Positions 48,375 through 57,934 of a stretch of 64,000 nucleotides of DNA are shown in pieces (positions within the stretch are counted from its first letter, which is position 1; each line of letters opens with the position of its first letter). Source of the stretch: Harmonia axyridis (Eukaryota > Arthropoda > Insecta > Coleoptera > Coccinellidae). A program made the translations under genes and the position numbers. The notes under the pieces are model-generated. The model made no database searches and had not been told where the DNA came from. It was given only the letters and a program-made list of their open reading frames with translations. Location of the stretch: the NCBI RefSeq assembly GCF_914767665.1, contig NC_059504.1:22050001-22114000 (forward strand). Reading direction: 5' to 3'.

Positions 48375-48931
48375 TGTGACGTCACGCCACTTACACGAGG
48401 CGACTGGTATTCGCAGAGTGCTTACGAATTCATTGGTGTACAATCATTTGTGCCGTTCGTGTCGTGTTTTGTTCGTTACACGATGGCTGAATTGAAAAAA
48501 ATCCTACAAATATTGTATTGTGCCTATGTGTGCAAGCACGACAATTAAAAACCCCAATAAATTGTTTTTTCATGTACCAAATGACATGAATCAAAGGAAG
48601 AAGTGGTGCAAATTGATGAGGCGTGACTTAATTGGACCTAAAACTACTTCATATGTGTGTGAAGATCATTTTGATGTAAGTACCTATCAGTATCTACTAG
48701 CTGTCTATTTCTGATAATAAAAATACTTAGGTGTAAGTTGGTTGGAAATAAGTTATTGAGTAGAATAACTTTGTCCTTTCACGAAGCCTTCTTCCATTAT
48801 GGTGACATAAAAACAAAACTCGAGTTAAAACTACACTGTACAACTACAAACGGCGTGGGAGCCTTGGCGCGGCTAAGTATTCAAACGTAATTTATGGTGT
48901 AGCGATCACAGAAAAGTGGCGTGACGTCACA
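48375..48931 (+). mobile_element. THAP-exon unit between perfect 18-bp inverted CRE-like repeats
   Basis: TGTGACGTCACGCCACTT at 48375-48392 is repeated as a perfect inverted copy at 48914-48931. The palindrome TGACGTCA inside each repeat is the consensus CRE/ATF site. Between them lie a GC-richer leader, a THAP-domain exon and the start of an intron. The layout looks like a small element carrying its own promoter-like ends. P-type transposons encode THAP proteins, which makes a P-element-related origin possible but unproved. I see no convincing flanking duplication. Confidence 0.55.
48483..48675 (+). pseudogene. THAP zinc-finger exon (first exon of a THAP protein)
   Basis: THAP domains are C2CH zinc fingers that bind DNA. 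They occur in P-element transposase and in host nuclear proteins. The exon reads YCIVPMCASTTIKNPN with C-x4-C, then FFHVPNDM, KKWCKLMRRD, and SYVCEDHFD with C-x2-H. It ends at a strong donor, GAT|GTAAGT. The natural start is ATGGCTGAATTG at 48483, but it joins the finger only if one base is removed from the seven-A run at 48495-48501; as it stands the frame is broken. No second THAP exon is visible downstream. It could be a retained fragment of a transposon or a duplicated host exon. It lies antisense to the CBF-beta gene, inside its intron. Confidence 0.75.
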
Positions 48932-48955
48932 GACGAGTCGGAGACCAAATACGTT

Positions 48956-49295
48956 CCGCGCTAAAATACGTAAATTTAAATAATCTATTTCTCAGTCATT
49001 TATTGATGGATTTTCAAAATTTTTTCACTGATTTATCAGTTTTGCTCTATATTTTAATTCTATCTTGTCAAATATAATAATAATAATAAAAATAATAATG
49101 TTTATTCAACATAAATAAACATGGTGAGTCTATTTATGTTGAATAAACATTATTATTATTATAATTATTATTATTATATTTGACACAATAGAATTAAAAT
49201 ATAGAGCAAAGCTGATAAATCAGTGAAAAAATTTTGAAAATCCATCAATAAATGACTGAGAAATAGATTATTTAAATTTACGTATTTTAGCGCGG
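48956..49295. repeat. 340-bp inverted repeat with almost no loop
   Basis: From CCGCGCTAAAATACGTAAAT at 48956 to its complement ending at 49295, the two halves of about 160 bp pair almost perfectly. The loop near 49119-49131 is about 13 bases (AACATGGTGAGTC). The inner part includes TAA microsatellite runs of unequal length. It begins 24 bp after the right inverted CRE-like repeat of the THAP unit. No coding content. Confidence 0.9.
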
Positions 49296-49309
49296 ATATA
49301 GTATTATCA

Positions 49310-49690
49310 ACATCACTAAACTAGTCCATTGCAAATATATCCCTCTCAAGTCCACTCCAACATTAAAATAACGAGCAAGGAGAGTCCGCCTTGCAAAACT
49401 GCAGCGCACGAGAGCAAAACAAAGGCGAATAATGATCGCAGCGTGTCAACAGAGAAACAAACGAACGCCGTTGGTGAAATAATAGAAGCTTTAAGACAAA
49501 AGACTTGTAATTGACGTGAAAATGAGCGCTACCGACGGTGTAGCGTCAAGTAGCACGCTTCTCCCATTGTGGGTGTAGAACAAATGCCACCCGTCTGCTC
49601 TTTACAATTAATTAATGTATAATGGGTATTTAAATCCAGAGCCACGAGACCCCGGATACGCATTTTTAAGAAGAGAATAAATTTCATAGA
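49310..49690. promoter_or_regulatory. Unique GC-richer island; candidate intronic regulatory DNA
   Basis: This island contains words such as GCAAAACAAAGGCGAATAAT, GAGCGCTACCGACGGTGTAG and CCCATTGTGGGTGTAG, with no repeat partner and no coding frame of note. It lies between a hairpin and a mariner. As for the other islands, the regulatory reading is by elimination. Confidence 0.3.
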
Positions 49691-49736
49691 TCGAAAAATG
49701 CCTCATCTGACCGTCGTTTGTGAAATGCTAGATATA

Positions 49737-51013
49737 ACAGGCTAATTGAAAAGTCCTCGGTCTACCATTGTAAAACACATTTTTTTGACAAAATTCGATT
49801 TTGTTATTCAACAAAGTTGCCTTCGAAGGCGATACAGCGATTATAGCGATCTCCCAACTTTTCGATACCATTTTTGTATTACGATTTGTCTCTCACTTCA
49901 AAATAGGCCTCAGTTTCGGCGATTACTTCTTTATTTCTTTCCATCGAGCATTCTTTCAAGATCTGTGAACAGGAAAAAGTCGCTGGGGGCCAGATCCGAC
50001 GAATACGGTGGATTCATAAGCAATTTGAAGCCCAATTCATGCAATTTTGCCATTTGTTTTCATTGATTTGTGACACGGCGCATTGTCTTGATGAAACAGC
50101 ACTTTTTTTCCAAATGCGGCCGTTTTTTAACGATTTCATCATTCAAACGATCCAATAACGCTATATAATAATCGATATTGATGGTCTGGCTCTTTTGAAG
50201 TTAATCAATGAATATTATACCTTGCGCATCTCAGAATACTGATGCCATAACCTTGTCAGCTGACTGTTGTGTTTTTCCTCGCTTTGGATTCGGTTCATCG
50301 TGTGCAGTCCACTCAGCTGATTGTCGATTGGACTCCGGAGTGAAATGATGGAGCCATGTTTCATCCATTGTCACGTATCGATGCAAAGATTCAGGTTTAT
50401 TGCACTTAAATAGCTTCAAACACTGCGTAGAATCATTAACACGTTGTTGCTTCTGATTGATTGTGAGCTCGCGCGGCACCCATTTTGCACACAGCTTTCT
50501 CATGTACAAATATTCGTGAATGATATGATGTACACGTTCAGATGATATCTTCACAATGTCTGCTATCTCGATCAACCTGACTTTACGGTCATTCAAAATT
50601 ATTTTGTGAACTTTTTGATTTTTTCGTCGGTGACATCCTCTTTTGGGTGTCCACTGCGTTCGCCGTCTTTGATGCTCATTTCACCACGTTTAAACTTAGC
50701 TTACCAATCGATGATAGTTGATTTTCCTGGTGCAGACACCGGAAACTCATCATCAAGCCAAGATTTTGCTTCAACTGCATTTGTTCCCTTCAAAAAGCAA
50801 TACTTTATCAGCATACGAAATTCGTTTATCCCCCTTTTTTCAAATAACAAAAGTAGCTACACTCACAACGCAATATCTCACAAATTAATGGTCGAACTGC
50901 TGTCAAATTTTGACACGTATCATTTGAATGTGAACTAATATAACTTTAAATCATGGATTTAATACTAGCACTGCCATCTGTGCATCAGATCGGACACTTT
51001 TCAATTGGCTTCA
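49737..51013 (-). mobile_element. Mariner (irritans type), nearly full length, copy B
   Basis: The element is 1,277 bp, close to the usual 1.28 kb of mariners, and is flanked by TA (49735-49736 and 51014-51015). Its ends read ACAGGCTAATTGAAAAGT and, complemented, TGAAGCCAATTGAAAAGT. The transposase reads on the minus strand along the whole length with several lesions. It is the reference copy for the truncated ones at 2714 and 54713. Confidence 0.92.
49804..50845 (-). pseudogene. Mariner transposase, nearly complete but disabled (copy B)
   Basis: The N-terminal region (LIKYCFLKGTNAVEAKSWLD, then GERSGHPKEDVTDEKIKKF) is followed by an uninterrupted 121-codon stretch at 50231-50596. That stretch holds RKLCAKWVPRELT, MDETWLHHFTPESNRQSAEW and VMASVF. 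The next codon, normally Trp, is TGA. Past it come the second Asp (HQDNAPCHKS), then YSSDLAPSDFFLF with the third, and an end at GNFVE-stop. All three catalytic Asp of the D,D34D triad can be found, in different frames. Stops and frameshifts on both sides of the open stretch make it inactive. Confidence 0.88.
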
Positions 51014-52474
51014 TAAGAACACTTACAAAAACGTAAAATTAACATTTTCTAAAAAATAAAACAAAATTATTTTTCACAAATATTTGAATATGTTATGAGG
51101 GATAACGTTATTTTAATATTAATAACAATAATTGTTTCTTCTCCAAATTTTCTCTAGTTCTGATAACGCAATTATTATTTATTTTGTTGGAAATGGTTAT
51201 TCTACATCTGAATGTGAAATTTCATCGATCGAAAAGGTATTTTTGAAATTAAAATAAAAAACAAATTTGAACTGCCCAATCAATAAAGATTCGAAACGTA
51301 TGCAAATTTAATGAAGATTTTTATTCCTTTTTATTTTCTGTTTTCCTGTGTCATAGGTCACAGGTTGTATTTGCCTGTTGTTATAAACTTACCAATATTG
51401 TGTTGAATTTTTCTATAATATTTTTTGGAACAATATTTCACGTTATTTCTTCTAAATATATTTTTCAAGCTAAACAGATCCACGAAAATGAATATGCCCT
51501 GAAGATATCAACTTGAACTAAGTATATCGAATCTGATGGATGTTTCTCCTCAACAAAACATACTGAATAATGGAAAAATATTGGTTCTTTGTAAAGACTT
51601 CCTTGAATAATGCAACATATGTATTTACTGAATATTTGGGCTTCTGTTAATACCTAGAAGCTAAGCTAGTAAACGGCAAACAATCACAGTGTGTGTGGCA
51701 TGAATGATGTTTATGCTTTCAATAGAGCCGTGCATCAAGCATGTAATCGACAAATAGGATTATATGGGGATCATCTTCCTATTTTACCTACAGATAGTTA
51801 TGAATTTAAAGCTAGTTCTGTCAAAGGTAACAAGCTGTTCGCAGAGTGTACCTCTGTTGACTGGCATTCAATAGGTTTAGGACCACCTTGAGGGAGATAA
51901 CTCCTTTTTTATGAAGAGATATTCAAGGGTATGATTTTGTTTTTATGTTCACTATAGATAATCCTGGGAATTGTTGCGATATTTTGGATTATTCTGATAT
52001 AATATTCTTTTGGGAGATGTATTTAATAAACAGTAGGCGGAATTGTGCCATATTAGTTCTTGGAGGAACCAAAACCAATAACTGCTGAGATAAGTGCTGG
52101 GTACAGCCATTTTTGATCCTTTTAAAGAGACTAAGTAAGTGGGTAGTTATTTGGTTAAATATTAATGGTTTGTAGAAATAAGGTACTTAATTTCGAGGCG
52201 ACAATGGTTTCGAATGATTATGGGGAGGAATTCTAGGTGAAAACCAATTCTGGTCGCTGTTTACGTGATAAAGCTCTTTCATTGATGGGCAAAATCTGTT
52301 CAGAAGTTATATCCATATTGAATTTTTATTTTTTCATCAATGGAAAAAATACTCATCCGATCAACTAAAATTAATAGTCAGTTATGGTATCTTTGAAAGA
52401 TAAAAAAAATTGTTTGTAAAATTTCGATGTCTCAGAATACATCCGTAAGTTTTCAATAAAATTTTGTTTGAATA
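51014..52474. other. No gene recognised; one short open frame at 51691-51891
   Basis: AT-rich intron. The 66-codon frame (MCGMNDVYAFNRAVHQACNR..., ending VDWHSIGLGPP) is less low-complexity than most, but I do not recognise a family, a splice context or a repeat partner. Confidence 0.4.
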
Positions 52475-52990
52475 GGGTTGTTCAAATTTCATGTCTAATG
52501 ATGGAATATCAAGATCAGTTTGAGAAAAATGAACGCCACATTTTGACCTTTTTTATCGAAAGAAACTGAATATCGCATGTCTCTATTTTCTTTTATTTTC
52601 GAAATATGAAAGATAATTGTAATTTGTCATTTTCATCAAACCATCATAACTTCCACAACCTTGATGCTATCGCCATGAAACAAAATATTATCGTGGTAAA
52701 ATTTCTCATAGAATCTGATGGTCATTAGAGACTGATTTTTTCAAAATAACCATCAGATTCTACGGATTTTGTTTTATAGCGATAACATCAAGATTCAAGA
52801 ATGTGGTGGTTTAATGAAAATGCACAATTCTGATTTTCGTTCATATTTCGGAAACCAAAGGGTAGCTTTCAGTTTCTTTCGTTTCTCGAAAAAAAAGTTT
52901 GATAATGTATACCATCCATCTTTTTCTAACTGAAGTAGTTCTGAAGATCCCATTAGCGAATTTGAAATTTGAACCATCTTGAACATGTAG
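52475..52990. mobile_element. Foldback element with arms of about 240 bp
   Basis: The arms pair around a centre near 52735. ATAGAATCTGATGGT at 52710 pairs with ACCATCAGATTCTA at 52751. GTTGTTCAAATTTC near 52478 pairs with GAAATTTGAACCATC near 52965. Other paired words are AACCTTGATGCTATCGC / GCGATAACATCAAGATT. The outer ends are diverged, so the true limits and any target duplication are unclear. No protein is encoded. Confidence 0.7.
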
Positions 52991-54712
52991 ATCACGGTAA
53001 AGTAAGTTTTACCAAAATTTCAGCTATGTAGATGTCACACGGAACAGAAATCATATTTTTCTGATTTGATAACCCTGTGAACCTCCGAATATATTTCGGA
53101 TTTGTTTATATTGTTTTTCGGTTTTGAAGGAAAGGTCTAAGGAATTTCAAGATGGAGTAAGATCATAGTTCAGAGGCTGTACTGAGATCTGAGTGGGTCT
53201 AAGATGATATTTGGTGAAAAAATCTATAAAACCTAATAAAGAGCCTTGTTGAAGAATCAATAAAGATTCGAAACGTTCGCAATTTTAATAAACGTTTTTG
53301 TTCCTTTTCTGATATTTCGTCTATCCTCAAGCTGTGATTTCGTATTGTTGTTCAATATTTTTCTCGAATTTCACATGATTCTAATGATTTAACTAGCTCG
53401 AAATTTTGCACGGAGTGAATTATTTTCACCTATCAACATTCAAAATCTCAACACCATCAGTTCTCTGAGATTCTGACCATGCGATCAACATGAAATTTTG
53501 CACAATGCTTTCAATTATCATTCCACATCAAAATGCAAATTTTGTTCCCGATCGAACATACAGTTTTGATATCAACACAAATAAAATACTTCGAACGGCC
53601 ATATTTACGGAACCCCTAGTCGGATGTTGCCCATTAACGAACTTAGCCGTGGCATCCAAGATCTGAACCTAGCCTGCAAATTTTCAGTTTCTAGGTCTTT
53701 CTGTTCGAAAGTTATCAATGTATACATCTGCAGAGTTGAAAAAAATCGGCTCAAAATTAAAAAATCACAGATTTTGTCCCAAAATGATATAGCGATTTGT
53801 TCGAAGACAATCGCTCCAGAATGACAGGCAGAACTAGGTGACAAAAATCGTATCACCCTATGTTTTCTATAGCAGATCAATATTATCCCTTTGAAAACAG
53901 CCGATAGGTCTGTGAAAACTATTTATGTCACTTTTACTCTTAATTGTATTGGACCCTCAGCAAAGCCACCCTGCAAGAGGAATTAACATCTTCGGAAAGT
54001 TAAACCTTCTTAGTTTACTCAAGACAGTCTCTTCTGTCACAGGAACTAATTCATTCATCAAAGGAAATATCCAGGAAGACAGGGGACACAATCAAAGCTC
54101 TTCGATTGTCGATATATTGTATTTTAGGGACGGTCTAGACAGCTGTTAAACATCTTGTAACATAAGAGCAGGGAGCACGAGTCATTGAGATCTTTGTTGA
54201 TATATTTTTAAATATTTGACACTAACGAAGCGTGACCCGACTACTTCCCCAGATCTCTCTTCTTTTGGGTCGATTTCGGAGATTCCCTTTGTCTTACGCA
54301 GGAATTTCTGAGGAATGGAGAAAATCTAGTATCCTAATTGATCGGCACGGGACCCTAATTTGGTATGCATATGGTGGAAGTTTTTGCCTCAATCGATTCG
54401 AAAGTTGATAGGAATGGTTTTTAGAAGATGCCAATGTTTTTGAACGCTTTTTGAATTTTGGAATGTGAAAAAAGTCTGTCGGACCCATATCAGGGTGATA
54501 GGGAGGTGGTTGTTCTGAAATTATTTACCGTGTTGAAAAATCCATGATAAGTTTTCTTTTCACACATATATCTGAAATATAAAATTTAAGACAAATTCTT
54601 TGTTTTCTATTTTGTTAATGACAATTTAATGAGCCAAGTGAATATAGAAGACACTTCCGCTCACTTAGCACGAAAGCGTGTTAATAATTCGGAATATACA
54701 AGGTGTTAGATA
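52991..54712. other. No gene; dispersed-repeat copy at 53490-53780
   Basis: The words AATAAAGATTCGAAACGTT...AATTTTAATAAACG at 53260-53300 also occur near 51285-51320 and are probably the 3' ends of a further repeat family. Nothing else is recognised. Confidence 0.4.
53490..53780 (+). repeat. Dispersed repeat with CATTAACGAAC core, copy 6
   Basis: Words in order are ACATGAAATTTTGCACAATG, TTCGAACGGCCATATTTACG, GGAACCCCTAGTCGGATGTT, CCCATTAACGAACTTAGCCG, CAAGATCTGAACCTAGCC and TTCGAAAGTTATC. It matches the 5' part of the copy at 37620 and all of the copy at 23930. Confidence 0.7.
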
Positions 54713-55490
54713 TAAGGCCGATCGAAAAATCCCTGGTCTGATGCACAGATGGCGGTGCTAGTATTAAATCCATACGATTTTTAGCTAGTACCAACCTTCA
54801 AACGATACGTGTCAAAATTTGACAGCAGTCCGACAATTAGTTTGTGAGATATTGCGTTGTGAGTGTAGCTACTTCAGTTATTTGAAAAAAGATGGAAAAA
54901 AGAATTTAGTGTGCTGATAAAATATTGATTTTTGAAGGGAAAAGTAAAGTTGGAGCAAAATCTTGATTTGATGACAGTTTCTGGGGTTTGCACCAGAAAA
55001 ATCAACCATCATTGATTGGTATGCTAAGTTTAAACGTGGTGAAATGAGCATCGAAGGCGGCGAACGCAGTGGACGCCCAAAAGAGGCTGTCACCGACGAA
55101 AAAATCAAAAAAGTTCACAAAATAATTTCGAATGACCCTAAAGTGAAGTTGATCGAGATAGCAGACATTGTGAAGATATCATCTGAACGTGTACATCAAT
55201 ATCATATCATTCACGAATATTTGTACATGAGAAAGCTGTGTGCAAAATGGTTGCCGTGCGAGCTCACAATCGATCAAAAGCAACAACGTGTTAATGATTC
55301 TGAGCAGTGTTTGAAGCTGTTTGAGTGTAATAAACCCGAATTTTTGCGTCGATATGAGACAATGGATGAAACATGGCAGTTTTTGAAAAGTTGGAGTTCA
55401 AGTATCACTTTAGAAAGTGACTTTGTTGGCGAATAGAGTTGAATTTTTGAGAAAAAATGTGTTTTACTGGTTGGGCCAAGGAGTTGAGTG
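54713..55490 (+). mobile_element. Mariner (irritans type), copy C, internal deletion
   Basis: The 5' end TAAGGCCGATCGAAAAATCC and the leader with GATGCACAGATGGCGGTGC match copies A and B. The transposase is readable to the first catalytic block. It then jumps directly to a C-terminus and a 3' end (GTGTTTTACTGGTTGGGCC). That 3' end resembles the second mariner subfamily at 63215 as much as copy B, so the element may be a chimera rather than a simple deletion. Confidence 0.82.
54890..55436 (+). pseudogene. Mariner transposase, N-terminal half fused to the C-terminus
   Basis: The 55044-55436 stretch is open: GERSGRPKEAVTDEKIKKVH, then LIEIADIVKISSERV (helix-turn-helix), HIIHEYLYMRKLCAKW, LTIDQKQQRVNDSEQCLKLF, and RYETMDETW with the first catalytic Asp. 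After DETW the frame continues QFLKSW...ITLESDFVGE-stop, which is the family's C-terminal word (ITLEGDFV-E). The second and third catalytic Asp are therefore deleted. Upstream of 55044 the N-terminal codons are frameshifted. Short truncated mariner proteins of this shape can still bind their ends, but nothing here shows that this one is expressed. Confidence 0.85.
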
Positions 55491-56103
55491 AAGTGTTGAA
55501 AGATGAAAGGAAATAATAATATAAAAGTAACATGGTATGAAATTTGCAGTCCTAGATTTTCCATAACGTGAAGAGTTGCTTTCAAGGTTCATAGATCAAA
55601 CTGTATATTTTGAGCTAACTACCTACTTGCATGAAAATGCAAGTATGTAATACTCCTTGTATTTTCAAACAAAGTTTTTCTATTACATGATTATTCTTGT
55701 AAGCATTCATCATTCACTAAATCTTGTTGAATATTTTGCACCAAATAATTTCCTCGATTTAAATCGTAATTTAACAAATTGCGAGTTCACCCAATCATGG
55801 AAATAATTGAGGGACTCGTAATGTTCATGGCATTATTATTAGAACAAGTAGGCGCGCGGCGTCTAGCATGGCGTCGTCCAAAATCAATACAGACGCTCCG
55901 TTCTCATTGGTCAACAGATCAGACACCATTTTGCAGAAGTGATCAACTTCGGAAACATGTACCCAATTACATCGCTCTCGTTATCATTGATGACAAGGAG
56001 AAACGATATTTATGAGGCAAGAATAATCATAAACTACCGATATCTTTTCGAGAAAACACTTTTTCGTGAATTATGTCAAAATTAAATGATCAAATCAACT
56101 CAC
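55491..56103. other. No gene recognised
   Basis: Intron sequence between mariner copy C and the CBF-beta exon. The 78-codon + strand frame at 55779-56015 has no motif. Confidence 0.45.
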
Positions 56104-56292
56104 TTTGCCTGGTTCTTTATCGAAATCACATTCTTTATCGGGTACATATCCAGATGCTGGAGGAGTGAATACCAACTGGAGGTTGGTTCCAGTGGCTGCA
56201 AAAGCAATTTCTGTGTGACCTTCGCGACATCCATGTTGAAACCTTGCCTGTCTTTCCTCTTGGCCTCGGTCTCTACAGCCGGTGTATCTAAT
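56104..56292 (-). CDS. Core-binding factor beta (Brother/Big brother), internal exon
   Basis: This exon encodes 63 residues of the CBF-beta core: IRYTGCRDRGQEERQARFQH, GCREGHTEIAFAATGTNLQL, then VFTPPASGYVPDKECDFDKE and PGK. It matches the segment of animal CBF-beta that forms the Runx-binding beta-barrel. The Gly of ATGTN, a Runx contact in vertebrates, is kept. The Gln reported two residues after the NLxL word in vertebrates is Val here (NLQLVF). The loop after TPPA is shorter than in the human protein. The acceptor is ATATTTTCAG and the donor is AAA|GTGAGT. Exon length is a multiple of three and both boundaries are phase 0, so it splices in frame to 19610. The preceding exon, with the Met start and the FEN-type motif, is not found up to 64000. 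Confidence 0.93.
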
Positions 56293-56339
56293 CTGAAAAT
56301 ATAATATGGAGTTATGCAGTATACAGAAAATACTTGAAA

Positions 56340-57115
56340 ATAACACTAATAATAAGAGTAAAGATTTTTATTGTGAAAAGGCAAATTACAATAAATATAA
56401 AATTTGCAAACTTGCACCGCAAAATGAGAACGTTGGTTACAAAAATAAACAATCACCATGCAAAAAGCGGCATTGAAGGGACAACACTGCCAAGGAATGA
56501 AGGAGTCAGGGTTCTGATGGACATCATGGAACTTACCCATGAGCAGATAGAAAGTATACTTCAGAGACTAGGCAAGAACATAAGAGGTCTACAAAACATT
56601 TTGTGATTCAGATCAATCAACACCTTTACAACTGCATGAATAGCATATTTCATACCAATATCAGACAATCCAACAAAAACTGTTGGATTTCCCTTAGCTA
56701 TCCAAGATCAAGTGATCTCATCGAGAAACTACTGCAAACATCATAAAGTGTCCATCTCAAACGAAATAATCAAACATATCACCGGTGGATGTCAAATATT
56801 TGCAGAAAATGATTACCTATAAAGAGGGACACGATGAATTATGGATGATACTCCACCTCAAATTGGCAACCATATTCAAGAATTATTCTTTCCGAAAGAG
56901 TGTCGCCATATTACAATTTACAAGTACCGCCCGCAGGCCATCCTGGAGAACGAATGCTATAAACTGTACTGAGGATCATACTCGTAGTGTTCTCACTGAC
57001 AAAACAGTTTCTCACAACAGACCTAATATTTTATTAGTCGATAAAGATATAAAGGCAACAATTCTCATCGATTAAGATATCCCAAATATCAACAACATAA
57101 GTCAAGAACGTCGAT
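56340..57115 (+). pseudogene. R4/Dong-like (restriction-like endonuclease) LINE, C-terminal remnant
   Basis: The + strand reads LHRKMRTLVTKINNHHAKSG, then LPRNEGVRVLMDIMELTHEQIES. This matches the block DRKTRxLLT...LPRxEGGRGLxDI...QI.S that follows the RT in R4/Dong-like LINEs. After decayed sequence comes VLTDKTVSHNRPNILLVDKD and IKATILID. The spacing of RP(D/N) and the later Asp resembles the K/RPD-x12-14-D/E signature of the restriction-like endonuclease of this LINE group. Several stops are present and the RT core is missing. It lies on the strand opposite to CBF-beta, about 50 bp from the splice acceptor of the exon at 56104-56292. Confidence 0.68.
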
Positions 57116-57149
57116 AAAATTTCGAAATATGGTTATCTTGAGTTTCAGA

Positions 57150-57917
57150 TGAAGCTACTTGATTTTACTTGAGCTTGATATGCGCGCTTAGACTAAATGA
57201 GAGGATTCCTCGAGCGCCGAGAGACTGAAGCATTCGCCAATGTGACTTTCTTAGTAGTTTTTTCACATTTCTTTGAAATCTATTGGTAGATTCTGGTAGT
57301 TTCAGAAATATCTTTCCAAACTTGGCCAAGGATTTTTATCAACGCCAGCATCTTCAGCTCCTGTCAAAAGACAATTTTTCAGAGCTGCTCTTACAGTTAC
57401 AAAAACCCGCAATACTTTAGGCGACAAATCTATAAGATGCCTCATGTGTCTTAGATCCTGGATGGAAAATTAAGAAATCGAACAAAGCCTGGAGGTTTCT
57501 CAATATTAAAAAACTCAATTTTTTATTATTTTTCATTTTGTTATGATTTATATTGATTTAATTTATGTTTCTATTTCAAAAAAGTTGATATTTTCGGTTT
57601 TTTTATACGATGAGTTCAATAAATAAAAGTGTTTTTTGCAAGGTTTCTTTTCATTTCATCATTCTTTATTGATGTGAATATCTACACAATAAAACTGCTA
57701 AAAATCAAGTAGCTTGATATGATTCAAGTACTTGATAAATGAATACTTGACTGATTTGAGATTGAAAAACTGCTACTTGACTTGAGCTTAACTTGAAATC
57801 AAGTCAACCCAAGCCAAGACTTGAGCTTGACTTGAAATCAAGTCAACTCAAGCCAAGACTTGAGCTTTACCAACCAAGCCGAGTAGCTTGAAAATCAAGC
57901 CAAGCCGTGAATCCCTA
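57150..57917 (+). mobile_element. hAT derivative, copy 4, 5'-truncated
   Basis: The right end (CCAAGCCGTGAATCCCTA) is intact at 57917. The left terminal region of about 120 bp is missing, and similarity to the other copies starts near AAGCTACTTGATTTTACTTG. The dimerisation fragment lies near 57335-57515 (SSAPVKRQFFRAALTVTKTR, then the LGDKS and MCLRSWMEN words after a frameshift). The CTTGA-rich right subterminal region is expanded: a piece of about 50 bp (TTGAGCTTGACTTGAAATCA) is tandemly repeated at 57779-57866. Confidence 0.88.
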
Positions 57918-57934
57918 GTGAGTATAGGTACTAG

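Larger units (their letters stand above)
19611..56103 (-). other. CBF-beta intron of 36,493 bp, filled with mobile elements
   Basis: The interval between the two CBF-beta exons starts with donor GTGAGT at 56103 and ends with acceptor TTCCAG at 19611 (minus strand). Both exons break between complete codons (phase 0), at the same protein position (GK | V) as a vertebrate CBFB exon junction as far as I recall it. Most recognisable content is transposon-derived. The unique-looking islands between the elements are candidate regulatory DNA. The intron assignment assumes the two exons belong to one locus, which is strongly supported by phase, order and strand. Confidence 0.88.

Noticed and set aside
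50606..50938. 110-codon + strand frame
   Set aside because: Antisense of the N-terminal region of mariner copy B.
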